A DNA stretch of 64,000 nt from Vigna angularis (GCF_016808095.1 NC_068975.1:29129501-29193500); one strand, 5' to 3'. Shown: positions 13,953 through 29,919, counted from the first letter of the stretch. The notes: generated by a model from the sequence alone, not told the origin. Numbers and translations are program-made.

Positions 13953-14900
13953 TAGGAACTGTACTGCAAGAGCATCTCTACCTTCTGTGGAGGGACAGCA
14001 TATTGATGAATCCCGTCAACCTCAAGCTCTATATGATGCAATGGTGCAAAGCCTGTGGATTCTTTTCTACATTTTTATTCAACTTCTTCTTTTAGGTGTT
14101 TAAACAGAAAATTCTTGTTACTTTCTTGAGCATTGGGGTAGGTTGGAATGTGGAGAATTGTTATTTTTCACTTTATTCTTCATTCCAATGGCTTTACATG
14201 TAGAATAAGTTTAGAAGAGTCTCCCTTACATGGCTTTTTATATAACTTTTAATAGCCTTATGTTTTATTAGTAACATGATCAAGTCTTATAATTCCACTT
14301 CAACTGATATAGTTTTTACATAGTTATTAACTTATTTACTAACAATAACTTATATATATATATATATATATATAAGATATCAGTAAACCGTAAAAACTGA
14401 AGTAAAATATTAAATAATGTTGCCAAAATTTTGGCTAAAATAATTGATGGAAGTTGCTCATTACGTTATGTTGTCCTTCAAGAACACTTGCTTGGGGTTC
14501 TCCAGCGCATTATGGTACTATCCATGATTCCTATTCGCCAAACATAAACGCTGAACTAAAATGTCTAAAATCCTTCTGCATCCTTAAACTTGGTAAACCT
14601 TTTGTGCTGCCAGAACTTCACATCAATAACTTTAGAAAGTAGTAGGAAAAATGCGCAACTTTGTATGGGTTTCATGTTTATGTGGGAAATTCCACTCTTT
14701 ACCACGTTTAATTATTTACATACAAACACCTGGCTGTTTGGTTTCAAACCCTTATATTTGTAACTTTAAATAATTTGTCTGTGAAAAAGACTAATTAATT
14801 TAAGTAGATAAATTTATTTAAGTCAAAAAATTATTTATGCTAATTGATTTTTGTCCAACTAAAACCCAAACAGTGGGTCAAATCCAAAAAATTAACTATT
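13953..14900. other. 3' flank of the carrier gene and spacer, no gene seen
   Basis: The carrier 3' untranslated region runs on from 13953, with no clear polyadenylation signal picked out. A (TA)n run lies at about 14352-14374. Short open frames here have no recognisable features. Confidence 0.6.
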
Positions 14901-14929
14901 CTCACATTGATTTCCGATTTTTGCGTAAC

Positions 14930-16902
<1,973 letters not shown>

Positions 16903-17214
16903 TAAAATTGTTTTCGTCTACAGCAAAGTCATTAGAGATGCTTAGTGGCAATTGTTGGCATCAATGCTGTTGTAGTTTTATGATTATTACCCTTTTTCTA
17001 TTGTTTTGAAAAATACTCTGTTGTCCCCTCTTATCTTGTTTTAATTCTAATAAATGTTATTCATCTATAATTTTGCAACTTTGCATTCCTGATATTTTTT
17101 TATTTTTGTTTTTCTGACATTTTTTTTGTGTACATCAGCTACTTGTTGCATGTAATAGAGATTTAGCCATGTTCTATGTTTTGTGTTGATTGTTCCGTCA
17201 AGTTTTATGTTATG

Positions 17215-19747
17215 TGTCACGTCCATTAAATTCACTGCTGAATCACCACTCTGCTTCCATTAACGCCCGGGACACGTGTTCAGTGCCATTAACGACACGC
17301 ACGTACTCTTGCATGCGACGGCCAGATGTCATCTTTGGAACGTTCCAAAACGTTAATGGAAGACGGGTGACAGCCACGGAATGGACGCACGTCCTGCCTG
17401 GGAAGAGAAACTTAATTTTTGGAAAACTCTTCCCCTTTTTTTGTGCGATTCATCTTCTTCCCCAGGATTTCTGAATCTCAAATTCTCCACCTTCTCTCTA
17501 GAATTCTTCTCCTTCTCTCTTCTGCAACTTACCACCATTATCTCCGTTCACGTTTCAGCACCGTAGGAACGTTCCCTACACCGAGAGCTCCATATTGAAC
17601 CGAACGACTTTCAATTCTGGTAAGTTTCACTTGGGCGATCGTTTCTGGAGTCCCTGTAAACTGTTTCAGCTGCATGCAACGGTGTATGCTAAGCCCTTTA
17701 TTTTTCTTTTGTTTAGTTTAGTGGGAAAGCTTAAGTGAAACGTTGAGAGAGCTCATTTTAGGCGAGTCAAGATCCACCCATTTAGGACGTTCGCTACTGA
17801 AACCGGGTAAGGGAAGCTTATTGTGATTTAATTTATACTGTGTGTGGTATGCATGTCGGTATGGATTGTATGCATGAATTGTATGCTGATGTATTAGTTA
17901 TGAACGATCGCTGTTACACTGAATGAATGTGGTATGCATTGGTTGATTCGTATGCTGATGGTTGCTTGGTATGACTGATTAATGAGAATCTTATAAAGTA
18001 TGTAATTTGATATTCTGATACGATGTATAAAGTATGAATTGAAATATGATAATATGAATTCTGTAATGTAGGAGATTTATGGTGGAGATAGATTATAAGA
18101 TATGAATCATATGAAAAATCTGGGCAAAATAATAGTTCTTACTCTGATAATGCACGCTCGTCATCGAACGGTCTTCTACCGTTCGGTTTTCCCTGACAAC
18201 GATTTAGAGTAGAAATCCCTTCATTTGGAAAGGATTCGACTTAAGAACGAGCGTCCTCTTTTGAAATGCTATTTGAGCGTTCGTCCTAATAGCGCTCGGT
18301 TTATACCAAGCGTTCGTCTTAAGTAGCGCTCGGTCTTACACGGAGCGTTCGTCCTAAATTGTGCTCGGTTATCTATTTGAACGTTCGACCTAGGTGGCGC
18401 TCGGTCTCAGACCGAACGCTCGTCCATTCCGTAAATTGCAACGAGCAAGAATAACGCTCGTCCTGAATTCCCATAAGCGTTCGTCCTAAATTTTAAATAG
18501 CGTTCGTCCAATATAATTATTTACGTTCGTCCAAGTCTTCGGTGACGTTCGTCCAAAAATTTATTAAACGCCTACTTTCGCGCTCGGTCATTGATGGGCG
18601 GTTTGTCCCCTGAATTAAATTGTGTTTGGTTTATTTTACTCAACCAAGTTGTGAGGTATCTATCCATTGGATTCTTTCCAGAGTCATTGAACTTAAATTA
18701 TTCTAAGTACTTTCCGATCGTAATAGGGTTAGCTTATTTAACTAATTCAAAGAAGTCTTTCTCGGTCTTGCCCTCGACGTTCGTCCTCGTTATGAAGAGG
18801 AGTGAACGTTCGTCTTTTTAAGAGAGTGGAACATAGAATGAAAATGTATTTAAGAGGATGAATTAAGATGTGCGAACACCATGAGAACTGAAATTGTGAT
18901 TATGGATTTTGAACGAGCGTTCCAGGGTGGAACGACTCTTGATTGGATATTGAGATTTGTAAGTATGAACGTGGTAAGCTTAGATGGTGATCCATCCTGG
19001 TATTCCATGAGTGCTCGTTCTTAAGTAGAGAGGAGTAGGTCATGCGTGGGAATGGCAGGAGGTCTAGTCCATAACTGTAACTTGGACAGAACAGACTAAC
19101 CTTAGGTGGCTACTGATGATCATTCCAGTTACCCCACCTGAGTGCACGGACGCCTTAGCTACACAGGATTCATACAGTCCGGACGGTCAGTCTAGTATCA
19201 GGAGTTTGGATGAAATTTATGTATGAAATTGAATGTATATGTTGTGAACTTACTGGCTGGAATTAAGATGTATGAACTGTATGTTGTGGTTTGAATTAAA
19301 TTCAATAAGCTTACCCTGTGTCTTTTTATTGTGTTGTCGTTCGTCCTTGAACCTTCGTCTTGTCTATGCGATGATCATCCGTGTGGATGTGAGCAGATGG
19401 AGAGGCGTTACTGGAAGAAACACTGGAAGAAGAAAATTTGGAGGACGCCAACCTCGTAGAAGTGGAAGTGAAGGCCGAACAGTAGAGGCGTTCGGTTTTT
19501 AGTTAGATTAGCGAGTGGCTGTGAGCGAGCGCACTTTTATGGTTTGTATATAGTTGGACGTTCGGTCATTATTTTGTAAACCGTTCGTCCTTATCTTTTG
19601 TGAACGCTCGTTAAATTATGTACATTTACGGCCGTTCGGCCTCTTTCGTTATTGTCGCTCCCTGTGTTTTAAAACTGTTTTGAATTATTAATATATGTGA
19701 TTATTCTAAGTATATAGTTGATGACTATATAATTTTGGGATGTTACA
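17215..19747 (+). repeat. 5' LTR of the Ty3 element
   Basis: Begins TGTCACGTCC and ends TTTTGGGATGTTACA immediately before the primer-binding site. It matches 24511-27041 at a constant offset of 7296 bases. The middle of the LTR holds a CG-rich array of CGTTCGTCC/GCGCTCGGT words. Confidence 0.95.
18146..18600 (+). repeat. CGTTCGTCC/GCGCTCGGT word array inside the 5' LTR
   Basis: Roughly 25 imperfect copies of a 9-10 base word (GCGTTCGTCC, ACGCTCGTCC, GCGCTCGGTC and close variants, some inverted) at irregular spacing. The copy in the 3' LTR is at about 25442-25896. Spacing is not constant, so this is a cluster of words and not a simple tandem repeat. Confidence 0.8.
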
Positions 19748-19751
19748 TTAT

Positions 19752-19763
19752 TGGTATCAGAGC
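19752..19763 (+). other. Primer-binding site (initiator Met tRNA)
   Basis: TGGTATCAGAGC, complementary to the 3' end of plant initiator methionine tRNA, starts four bases after the 5' LTR end. This is the usual priming site for minus-strand synthesis in this group. Confidence 0.93.
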
Positions 19764-19902
19764 AGTTTTGTTCTCTTAAAGGACACTGTAGGTTATGAGT
19801 GCACTGTGTTTTTGCTGTGTGCTTAGTATGTGTATGAATGAGTTTTTCTCTCAACTCTTTGCACGTTATTAACGTTCGTTTTCCTCTGTGTCCAGAAAAC
19901 GA

Positions 19903-22900
19903 ATGGCACCTAGACTCCCTCCTCCACCCCAACCTACGGAACCTGATGCGTCCAACAACGCTAGGTTGTTGGAGACAGTGATAGACTGCTTACAGCAGCA
20001 GAACACGACACTGATGGAACAAAATGCCACTCTAATGCAGCAGAATCAGAGTGCCATGCAGAGTTTGGAAGCTTCATGTGCCAACTCTGAAACTACACAA
20101 AGACAACTGATGGAGATCTTAGCAGCGACTAGGCATCATTCAGGGGCGTCTTCTTCCAACGCTGCCCCGCCTACTGCTGAATGGAGCTTGGAGAGTTTCC
20201 TCCAACACCATCCGGCTAAGTTCAGTGGGAAGGGTCTCCCAGACGAAGCGGACCAGTGGTTGAGGGACATGGAGAAGATCTTCAATGCCAAACGATGCCC
20301 TGATGAAAATAGATTGGCGTACGCTGAGTATTTATTGACTAGAGAAGCGAGCCATTGGTGGTCGAGCGTGAGAGCTATTCTCACAGACGCGCAACAACCG
20401 ACCACCTGGGAAGTATTTAGAAACAAGTTTTATGAAGAATATTTCCCTGACAGCGTGCGGTTTGCAAAGGAGGTGGAATTTCTACAACTGGTTCAGGGGA
20501 GTATGTCCGTCTCGGAGTACACCAATAAATTCAAACATCTAGTCAGATTCAATACTATGGCCACAAGTGAAGTGTGGCAGTGTAGAAAATTTGAGAACGG
20601 ATTGAGAAGCGATCTCAAGGTATTAATTTACAGTCTATGTATCCGGACGTTCCCAGCCATGGTTGAGAGGGCTAAGGTACTAGAGAAAAATATGGCTGAG
20701 GCGGAACAACAGAAGAAACAACAGGCGTCAACAGGACCAGTTCTGTCGAGACCCAATGTGAATCGGAACAGGACCCCATACGCTCGTCCAGCTCAGTCGA
20801 GTGGTTCACAAGCTATGGTAGTTGCTGGACAAGCAAATCAACAAGGGCCGGTCAGATGTTTTCAGTGCGGAGGACCTCACTTTAGATCATCATGCCCTCA
20901 GTTGGTTGGAGGGAAATATTGCACTCGTTGTAAAAGAAACGGTCACCTGGAGAACGAGTGTAATATGGGCGGACGTGCAGTGATGAGACCGCCGAACGCT
21001 GGAAGGACTCAGCAAGGAAGAGGTGGTCGAGCCCAAGCTGTGGGGCGTGTGTATGCGATCACTGGTGCAAAAGCAGCGAGCTCAGGTACACTCGTCACTG
21101 GTACCTGCTTAGTTCATGGAATCCATTGTTGTGTGCTGTTTGATTCGGGGGCAACACACTCCTTCATCTCGAAGGCGTGCGTTGAGAAACTGGGATTAGC
21201 CGAGAGTGAGATGCAGTTCGATTTGGTGGTGTCTACCCCAACGGCTGGAGAGGTTAGAACGTCTACCATGTGTGTTAGATGTCCTATTGAGGTAGAGGGG
21301 CGTAGATACAAGGTGAACTTAATATGTTTGCCTCTCAAGGACTTAGAAGTGATTCTGGGAATGGATTGGCTGAATACCAATCGCATTCTCATAGATTGTG
21401 GGGCTAAGGAATTAATTTTTCCTGAGGAATGTGAAGAAGAGTTGGGTGTGACGCTCAGTCAAATTAAGGAAGATATAATGGAAGGCGCCAGTTGCTTCTT
21501 GATCATGACGCATGAAGACAGAGAGGTTATGGATGATAGTTTTGAACGTTCGTCCAACAAGCACACTGAAGGACGAACGGTTGTGGACGAATTCCCGGAC
21601 GTTTTCCCGGATGAGGTGCCTGGATTGCCTCCCGTTCGTGAAGTTGAATTTACCATAGATTTGGTAACTACCGCGGCTCCTATATCCGTTCAATCATATA
21701 GAATGGCACCCGCTGAATTGGTTGAGCTTAAAAAGCAAATTGAAGAATTGATGGACAAGAGGTTCATCCGTCCAAGCGTGTCACCGTGGGGAGCGCCTGT
21801 GTTATTGGTGAAGAAGAAGGATGGCAGCTCTCGACTTTGTATTGATTATCGTCAATTGAATAAGCTGACCATCAAAAATAAATACCCCCTGCGTCGCATT
21901 GACGATCTACTGGATCAATTACATGGAGCGAGCGTCTTCTCAAAGATTGATCTTAGATCGGGATACCACCAGATCCGGGTTAAGGAAGGAGACATTCAGA
22001 AGACGACCTTCCGTTCACGTTATGGACATTACGAGTACGTGGTCATGCCGTTCGGTGTGACGAACGCTCCAGCAGTCTTCATGGACTATATGAACAGAAT
22101 CTTCAGGCCGTACTTGGACAAGTTTGTGGTGGTGTTCATTGACGATATTCTTATCTACTCCAAGAGCTGCGAAGAACATGAAGAGCACTTAAGGTTGGTA
22201 CTTGGAGTGTTGAGAGAAAGAGAGTTGTACGCTAAGTTATCCAAATGTGAATTCTGGATGAAGGAAGTGCAGTTCTTAGGTCACGTTGTGTCTGCTGGAG
22301 GGATTTCAGTTGATCCGGCCAAGGTGCGAGCGATATTGGAATGGGAAAGCCCTCGTTCGGTAACAGAAGTTAGAAGCTTCGTGGGACTCGCGGGCTACTA
22401 TAGGCGTTTCATAGAAGGATTCTCTAAGATAATAGCACCGTTAACACAACTGACCAGGAAGGATCACCCGTTCGCCTGGACCGATCGGTGTGAATCTAGT
22501 TTTCAAGAGCTGAAGCATAAGTTGACGAGCGCTCCAGTATTAGTAATTCCGGACACCGCCAAACCTTTCGAAGTGTACTGTGACGCATCTCACCAAGGTT
22601 TGGGGTGCGTTCTTATGCAAGAGAAACGAGCAGTGGCGTACGCCTCTCGGCAGTTGAAGATACATGAGAAGAATTATCCAACGCACGACCTAGAGCTGGC
22701 AGCGGTCGTCTTTGCTCTGAAGATTTGGAGACACTACTTGTATGGATCCGTTTTCCAAGTCTTTAGTGATCATAAGAGCCTCAAGTACCTCTTTGATCAA
22801 AAGGAGTTGAATATGAGGCAGCGGAGCTGGCTTGAATTCCTAAAGGATTATGATTTTGAGTTGTTTTATCACCCTGGTAAAGCGAACGTTGTGGCGGATG

Positions 22901-24504
22901 CTCTAAGCAGGAAGGCGGTTCATGTCTCGGTAATGATGGTTAAAGAGCTAAGTTTGGTGGAGAGTTTCCGAGACCTAAGGTTACAGTTCGAGTTAGGAAC
23001 GAACGTTATCAAATGCTGTAACCTTAGTATTTCGAGCAACGTGTTTGACCGTATCAAGACGAAGCAACGAGAGGATGAAGATCTGGTGAAGATTTTAAAA
23101 GCGCTTGGTACGGATCAAGCTAAGTGGTTCAACACTGGAACGGACGGCATGTTACGTTACATGGGTCGGACGTGCGTCCCGAATGATGGCGAGCTGAAGA
23201 GGATTATTCTGGAGGAAGGTCATCACAGCCGTCTTAGCATGCATCCAGGCATGACTAAGATGTATCACGATCTCAAGCAGTCGTTCTGGTGGCCAGGGAT
23301 GAAGAGTGATGTTGCACGCTTTGTGGCATCATGTCTAACATGTCAACGCGCTAAGGCTGAGTACCAAAGACCTGGCGGATTACTTCAACAGTTGGAAATT
23401 CCCGAATGGAAGTGGGACAACATTTCAATGGACTTCGTGACTCATTTGCCTCGCACGGTCAAGAATCACGATTCTATTTGGGTGGTAGTGGATCGTCTTA
23501 CAAAGAGTGCCCACTTCCTAGCTGTCAACTTGAAGATGTCCATGACCAACTTGGCCAAGCTCTACATCAAAGAGATCGTTCGTCTGCATGGAGTGCCGTC
23601 CAGCATCATCTCTGACCGAGACACAAGATTCACCTCTCGGTTTTGGCAGTCGTTGCAAAGCGAACTGGGCAGCAAACTCCAAATGAGTTCAGCGTACCAT
23701 CCTCAGACGGACGGTCAATCCGAGAGAACAATCCAGACGCTCGAGGATTTATTAAGGACGTGCGTACTCGACCACATGGGCGTTTGGGATGATATACTGC
23801 CGTTAGTAGAGTTCACCTACAACAACAGCTTCCAGTCCAGCATTGGAATGACTCCCTTCGAAGCACTTTACGGACGCAAATGCCGCACGCCACTTTGCTG
23901 GTTTCAAGAAGGAGAAAACATATTGACGGGACCAGAGCTCGTTCAACAAACGACTGACAAGGTGAAATTAATTCAAGAGAGATTGAAGACATCCAGAAGC
24001 AGGCAGAAGTCATACGCGGATAAGAGGAGGCGACCCTTGGAATTCAAAGCTGGCGATCACGTTTTTCTAAAGATGAATCCAACTACTGGAGTAGGAAGAG
24101 CGTTGAGATCAAAGAAGTTATCTCCCAAGTTCGTGGGGCCATATCAGATTTTGAGAAGGATTGGACCTGTTGCATACGAGCTAGCCTTGCCTCCAAAATT
24201 GTCCAACCTTCATCCGGTATTTCACGTCTCCCAACTCCGGAAGTACGTGTCTGATCCCTCGCACATATTGGAGCTGGAGGACGTTCGTCTTCGACAAGAC
24301 CGAACGCTTGAGATGAAGCCGGTTCGCGTTGAAGACGTTCGTACTAAGTTATACAAAAGGAAGGACGTTCGACTGGTGAAAGTAGTGTGGGACGACAAGA
24401 CTGGCGACTCTACGTGGGAAGTTGAGGATGCCATGAGAGATTTATACCCTCATCTATTTCCTGGTAAGTCTTCAATTTTCGAGGACGAAAATTTTTGTAG
24501 TTAG
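19903..24504 (+). CDS. Gag-Pol polyprotein of the Ty3 element (1533 aa)
   Basis: A single uninterrupted frame; the first ATG is 19903 (MAPRLPP) and the stop is TAG 24502-24504. Domains in order, approximate residues: retrotransposon Gag 93-250; zinc knuckles at about 319 ([13 protein letters not shown], one residue shorter than canonical before the His) and 340 ([14 protein letters not shown], canonical); aspartic protease DSGATHSF near 411; reverse transcriptase from about 620 with [11 protein letters not shown] near 745; RNase H from about 888 ([10 protein letters not shown]); integrase zinc finger 1107-1147 (HH-CC); integrase catalytic core with D in MDFVTHLP, D in ISDRDTRF and E in SERTIQ; and a chromodomain-like end near 1494-1521. 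All catalytic residues appear present. Short CG-rich words like those in the LTR also occur in the coding sequence, for example near 21545 and 24282. Confidence 0.96.
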   Translation: MAPRLPPPPQPTEPDASNNARLLETVIDCLQQQNTTLMEQNATLMQQNQSAMQSLEASCANSETTQRQLMEILAATRHHSGASSSNAAPPTAEWSLESFLQHHPAKFSGKGLPDEADQWLRDMEKIFNAKRCPDENRLAYAEYLLTREASHWWSSVRAILTDAQQPTTWEVFRNKFYEEYFPDSVRFAKEVEFLQLVQGSMSVSEYTNKFKHLVRFNTMATSEVWQCRKFENGLRSDLKVLIYSLCIRTFPAMVERAKVLEKNMAEAEQQKKQQASTGPVLSRPNVNRNRTPYARPAQSSGSQAMVVAGQANQQGPVRCFQCGGPHFRSSCPQLVGGKYCTRCKRNGHLENECNMGGRAVMRPPNAGRTQQGRGGRAQAVGRVYAITGAKAASSGTLVTGTCLVHGIHCCVLFDSGATHSFISKACVEKLGLAESEMQFDLVVSTPTAGEVRTSTMCVRCPIEVEGRRYKVNLICLPLKDLEVILGMDWLNTNRILIDCGAKELIFPEECEEELGVTLSQIKEDIMEGASCFLIMTHEDREVMDDSFERSSNKHTEGRTVVDEFPDVFPDEVPGLPPVREVEFTIDLVTTAAPISVQSYRMAPAELVELKKQIEELMDKRFIRPSVSPWGAPVLLVKKKDGSSRLCIDYRQLNKLTIKNKYPLRRIDDLLDQLHGASVFSKIDLRSGYHQIRVKEGDIQKTTFRSRYGHYEYVVMPFGVTNAPAVFMDYMNRIFRPYLDKFVVVFIDDILIYSKSCEEHEEHLRLVLGVLRERELYAKLSKCEFWMKEVQFLGHVVSAGGISVDPAKVRAILEWESPRSVTEVRSFVGLAGYYRRFIEGFSKIIAPLTQLTRKDHPFAWTDRCESSFQELKHKLTSAPVLVIPDTAKPFEVYCDASHQGLGCVLMQEKRAVAYASRQLKIHEKNYPTHDLELAAVVFALKIWRHYLYGSVFQVFSDHKSLKYLFDQKELNMRQRSWLEFLKDYDFELFYHPGKANVVADALSRKAVHVSVMMVKELSLVESFRDLRLQFELGTNVIKCCNLSISSNVFDRIKTKQREDEDLVKILKALGTDQAKWFNTGTDGMLRYMGRTCVPNDGELKRIILEEGHHSRLSMHPGMTKMYHDLKQSFWWPGMKSDVARFVASCLTCQRAKAEYQRPGGLLQQLEIPEWKWDNISMDFVTHLPRTVKNHDSIWVVVDRLTKSAHFLAVNLKMSMTNLAKLYIKEIVRLHGVPSSIISDRDTRFTSRFWQSLQSELGSKLQMSSAYHPQTDGQSERTIQTLEDLLRTCVLDHMGVWDDILPLVEFTYNNSFQSSIGMTPFEALYGRKCRTPLCWFQEGENILTGPELVQQTTDKVKLIQERLKTSRSRQKSYADKRRRPLEFKAGDHVFLKMNPTTGVGRALRSKKLSPKFVGPYQILRRIGPVAYELALPPKLSNLHPVFHVSQLRKYVSDPSHILELEDVRLRQDRTLEMKPVRVEDVRTKLYKRKDVRLVKVVWDDKTGDSTWEVEDAMRDLYPHLFPGKSSIFEDENFCS

Positions 24505-24510
24505 GGAGAT

Positions 24511-27041
24511 TGTCACGTCCATTAAATTCACTGTTGAATCACCACTCTGCTTCCATTAACGCCCGGGACACGTGTTCAGTGCCATTAACGACACGCACGT
24601 ACTCTTGCATGCGACGGCCAGATGTCGTCTTTGGAACGTTCCAAAACGTTAATGGAAGACGGGTGGCAGCCACGGAATGGACGCACGTCCTGCCTGGGAA
24701 GAGAAACTTAATTTCTGGAAAACTCTTCCCCTTTTTCTGTGCGATTCATCTTCTTCCCCAGGATTTCTGAATCTCAAATTCTCCACCTTCTCTCTAGAAC
24801 TCTTCTCCTTCTCTCTTCTGCAACTTACCACCATTATCTTCGTTCACGTTTCAGCACCGTAGGAACGTTCCCTGCACCGAGAGCTCCATATTGAACCGAA
24901 CGACTCTCAATTCTGGTAAGTTTCACTTGGGCGATCGTTTCTGGAGTCCCTGTAAACTGTTTCAGCTGCATGCAACGGTGTATGCTAAGCCCTTTATTTT
25001 TCTTTTGTTTAGTTTAGTGGGAAAGCTTAAGTGAAACGTTGAGAGAGCTCATTTTAGGCGAGTCAAGATCCACCCATTTAGGACGTTCGCTACTGAAACC
25101 GGGTAAGGGAAGCTTATTGTGATTTAATTTATACTGTGTGTGGTATGCATGTCGGTATGGATTGTATGCATGAATTGTATGCTGATGTATTAGTTATGAA
25201 CGATCGCTGTTACACTGAATGAATGTGGTATGCATTGGTTGATTCGTATGCTGATGGTTGCTTGGTATGACTGATTAATGAGAATCTTATAAAGTATGTA
25301 ATTTGATATTCTGATACGATGTATAAAGTATGAATTGAAATATGATAATATGAATTCTGTAATGTAGGAGATTTATGGTGGAGATAGATTATAAGATATG
25401 AATCATATGAAAAATCTGGGCAAAATAATAGTTCTTACTCTGATAATGCACGCTCGTCATCGAACGGTCTTCTACCGTTCGGTTTTCCCTGACAACGATT
25501 TAGAGTAGAAATCCCTTCATTTGGAAAGGATTCGACTTAAGAACGAGCGTCCTCTTTTGAAATGTTATTTGAGCGTTCGTCCTAATAGCGCTCGGTTTAT
25601 ACCAAGCGTTCGTCTTAAGTAGCGCTCGGTCTTACACGGAGCGTTCGTCCTAAATTGTGCTCGGTCATCTATTTGAACGTTCGACCTAGGTGGCGCTCGG
25701 TCTCAGACCGAACGCTCGTCCATTCCGTAAATTGCAACGAGCAAGAATAACGCTCGTCCTGAATTCCCATAAGCGTTCGTCCTAAATTTTAAATAGCGTT
25801 CGTCCAATATAATTATTTACGTTCGTCCAAGTCTTCGGTGACGTTCGTCCAAAAATTTATTAAACGCCTACTTTCGCGCTCGGTCATTGATGGGCGGTTT
25901 GTCCCCTGAATTAAATTGTGTTTAGTTTATTTTACTCAACCAAGTTGTGAGGTATCTATCCATTGGATTCTTTCCAGAGTCATTGAACTTAAATTATTCT
26001 AAGTACTTTCCGATCGTAATAGGGTTAGCTTATTTAACTAATTCAAAGAAGTCTTTCTCGGTCTTGCCCTCGACGTTCGTCCTCGTTATGAAGAGGAGTG
26101 AACGTTCGTCTTTTTAAGAGAGTGGAACATAGAATGAAAATGTATTTAAGAGGATGAATTAAGATGTGCGAACACCATGAGAACTGAAATTGTGATTGTG
26201 GATTTTGAACGAGCGTTCCAGGGTGGAACGACTCTTGATTGGATATTGAGATTTGTAAGTATGAACGTGGTAAGCTTAGATGGTGATCCATCCTGGTATT
26301 CCATGAGTGCTCGTTCTTAAGTAGAGAGGAGTAGGTCATGCGTGGGAATGGCAGGAGGTCTAGTCCATAACTGTAACTTGGACAGAACAGACTAACCTTA
26401 GGTGGCTACTGATGATCATTCCAGTTACCCCACCTGAGTGCACGGACGCCTTAGCTACACAGGATTCATACAGTCCGGACGGTCAGTCTAGTATCAGGAG
26501 TTTGGATGAAATTTATGTATGAAATTGAATGTATATGTTGTGAACTTACTGGCTGGAATTAAGATGTATGAACTGTATGTTGTGGTTTGAATTAAATTCA
26601 ATAAGCTTACCCTGTGTCTTTTTATTGTGTTGTCGTTCGTCCTTGAACCTTCGTCTTGTCTATGCGATGATCATCCGTGTGGATGTGAGCAGATGGAGAG
26701 GCGTTACTGGAAGAAACACTGGAAGAAGAAAATTTGGAGGACGCCAACCCCGTAGAAGTGGAAGTGAAGGCCGAACAGTAGAGGCGTTCGGTTTTTAGTT
26801 AGATTAGCGAGTGGCTGTGAGCGAGCGCACTTTTATGGTTTGTATATAGTTGGACGTTCGGTCATTATTTTGTAAACCGTTCGTCCTTATCTTTTGTGAA
26901 CGCTCGTTAAATTATGTACATTTACGGCCATTCGGCCTCTTTCGTTATTGTCGCTCCCTGTGTTTTAAAACTGTTTTGAATTATTAATATATGTGATTAT
27001 TCTAAGTATATAGTTGATGACTGTATAATTTTGGGATGTTA
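24511..27041 (+). repeat. 3' LTR of the Ty3 element
   Basis: Begins TGTCACGTCC after the purine-rich AGGGAGA at 24503-24509. It runs in parallel with the 5' LTR to TTTTGGGATGTTA and then leaves it (ATTGC instead of ACATT), losing the last CA. Confidence 0.94.
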
Positions 27042-29061
27042 TTGCATAACATATACCTCTCAAGTTTTATTCATAAATAACTAACATTGTTATTATTTTT
27101 GAACATGTGAGTTTGAAAAATTGGAGGACAAACATACTATAAAACTTTTATCGAGGCTTTATTAAACATCATAAAGCCTAAAAGTTTACGTAAGTCTTAA
27201 AATAATTATAATTTACTATAAATTTAAATTTTAAAATATTAAACATATATACAATCTTATCAGTTAGATACATTTTTCTTCTTTAAAATCATAGTAAATA
27301 ATATTCGAATCTTTTTTAGTTTTAAAATTTACATTAATGAAATTTACATTTTTATTAATTTTCAACCTAATATTTATTTTTCTTATATTTTTAATACCTT
27401 ATCATATTTTAATATAATGTAGTCATTTATCTAATTTTATTTAAAGAATACCATAAAAATAATATGAAAATTAAAACCATAACAATAAAAGTTCAAAATA
27501 CATGCATATATAGAGATTATGTTGCTTTCCATGTTAAATATGTACAAATCCATAAATTCCTATTTTATATTGTTATAATTTTGTAACTTCACATGTATTT
27601 TTTTTAAATTATTATTTCGTATAATTATGCGTAATTACTTTTTCTTCATGTTTTTTTTAATGTATGAAATGAATTAAATTTGGAAAACGATAATCATGAG
27701 TTTGTAACTTAACTAAATACAATGTATATTACACTAGTTATAATTAAATTATATATTATTATTTATTAATATAATATAATAGATATTTAAAAATGTGTAG
27801 ACAACAATGATAAAAGAAATAATGACTGGTTGGTCCCTCTCTTGAAAAGATTATCAGTATAGATGATGTGTTATGGTCTCCTCGGAAATATTATAGATTT
27901 ATTAAATTAATGATTCAAGTATATATTTAAACGAAAGAAATATATCAATTGTCGATAGTTTCTATATCTATGAGACCCATTCAAGTATTTACTTGTAATA
28001 TTCATCAAGGAAATAGTAATAATAATTTATAGCAATTAATAAAATCTGATAAAGGATGTTTTTAATTAATTACTTCATCTTTAAATGCTATAATGTTAAT
28101 AATTAGTTATAATAATATTTTTATAATCTTAAGACACACATCCAGATAATAACTTCATCTTAGTAATAATAAACACTACTTTTAAAAATTATCTTTAAAT
28201 ATTTTCTCTACATGTAAAATACATAATCGTTAAATTTTTTACAACAGTTTCATCTGACTTTTATTTTCTTTTTCAAATTTCTTACATTAAACAGTAAGAA
28301 GACAACTTAAACTATATTTTTAAGAATTTATATTTTCTATAATTAAAAATATAATAATAACTTAAATATATTTAAAAATACAAACCTAATACAGACTAAA
28401 AATAACATTTGCGTTTTTTATAAGTATGAATATCTACTTTTTCCTTTTCATTTTTAGTTTTTTTTTTTTACAAATACTTCTCCTTTATTCATGAATTTCA
28501 TTAAAATTATGAAATATAAGACACTAACAAAATGCTGACTCATATATTCATGTTCATTAGAACATAAACAGTATATATAACTTCATTTCAACATGCAATA
28601 GTTGTAAAATAAAAATAAAATCCCGGTAAATATAACAAATTAAGTTGTGGCAAATTGGATATCTCTGCAAAATAACAAAGTTACCCACAAAAATATGAAT
28701 GTTAAGTAAACTTTTCAATATTTAGTTAAGATCTAAACAGAAACAAATATAATTAAATATTTTTTATTTCAATTTTAAACAAATAAAAACTGGTGACTAA
28801 GAAATGTTGATACATATAATTTCAAATGGACAATATAATTTTGCTTTTGAAATTCCCATGGGAAGAAAATTCTGAGAGATTATAAGTAATTGAAATTAAC
28901 TGCCAAATATAATAGAAAGTTAAGGGACAAAAAATAAATGATGTGTGAAATTTCTCTGCTATTATCGCTCATATCAGTTAGAGTAGAGTGGCCATAATCC
29001 CTTATCCATTATCACAACCTTAAACTTTGATGAAATTGAGGAGATTGAGAACTGAAGAGCA
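27042..29061. other. AT-rich intergenic region, no gene seen
   Basis: Flank between the Ty3 element and the isomerase gene. It is strongly AT-rich with no recognisable coding or transposon ends. The last 100 bases probably hold the isomerase leader. Confidence 0.65.
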
Positions 29062-29919
29062 ATGGCTTCAGTAGCTTCATCTTCATCCTTTTCCACAAGG
29101 CATCTTCTGCGTTCTCCCACACCTCGGTTAGGCAGAAGAAGATGCAGACCCAATTTTCTGAGGATGGTCACTCGCTCCTGTCTCGATGACAGTTCTGCTC
29201 TCCTTCAAGCAGCGGAATACACTGTATGAACTATGAATTCATAGTTACCATTGTCTTCAATTTTCAAAATTTGTTCACTCAATTGCATCTTTCTAAGTGT
29301 GATCGATATCCTGTTTTTCATTCTACTCAATAACTACAATGATCTTTATAGTAGGGTTTTTATTTTATTTATTTACTTTTTTTTTTTAACTTGCCTTTTG
29401 ATAATGTTCACAACACCCATTTTGTTATTTTGTGTGAATTAGTTGACCAGAGGGTGAAATGAAATGTACTTAATGGTTCCCATTGTATGTGTATTCATTA
29501 TTCAAATTTTTTCAAATTTTGGTTTTTGCATCCATGTAAGGAAAATAAGTTCACTTCAATCAATGATGATTATGCCAATGCCAGCAAAAATTTCTGCTTT
29601 TTTTTTTTTCTCAAACAGCTTATATATTTGTTAAAAAATTGTATTTCTTAAGTGTCAAATGCCCCCTTTATTGCGCTTGTTAATTGTCCATGTTATTGGG
29701 AGATGAATGAATTTTGTAGGCATGTCTTGTTGTTTTGTAGGTGGATACATACGTAAAAAGTGGCATGGTTGTAGGATTGGGGTCTGGTCATGCTTCTGGT
29801 ATGGCCATTCAGCATTTGGGTCGCCAGCTTCGTACTGGTAATTTGAAGGATATAGTTGGGATTCCCATGTGAGCTCTTCCTCCATTCATATCTTTTTCCC
29901 TTCCAGATAAAGTACTATG

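Larger units (their letters stand above)
17215..27041 (+). mobile_element. Near-intact Ty3/gypsy LTR retrotransposon, Tekay/Del-like chromovirus
   Basis: A 9.8-kb element with two direct LTRs of about 2.53 kb (17215-19747 and 24511-27041), a primer-binding site, an uninterrupted gag-pol frame and a short purine run before the 3' LTR. The domain order PR-RT-RNaseH-IN and a chromodomain-like C-terminus ([15 protein letters not shown]) place it in Ty3/gypsy, probably the Tekay/Del chromovirus clade. LTRs differ by roughly 16 substitutions on a hand count, so insertion is recent. The 3' LTR lacks the terminal CA present at the 5' LTR end, and no clean 5-bp target duplication is seen (TTATG before, TTGCA after), which suggests a small change at the 3' junction. 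Confidence 0.95.

Noticed and set aside
19272..19502. 76-codon frame present in both Ty3 LTRs
   Set aside because: Identical in both LTRs because they are copies; it crosses regulatory sequence and has no recognisable domain.
19752..19763. tRNA gene near TGGTATCAGAGC
   Set aside because: Only the 12-base primer-binding complement is present; there are no tRNA arms.
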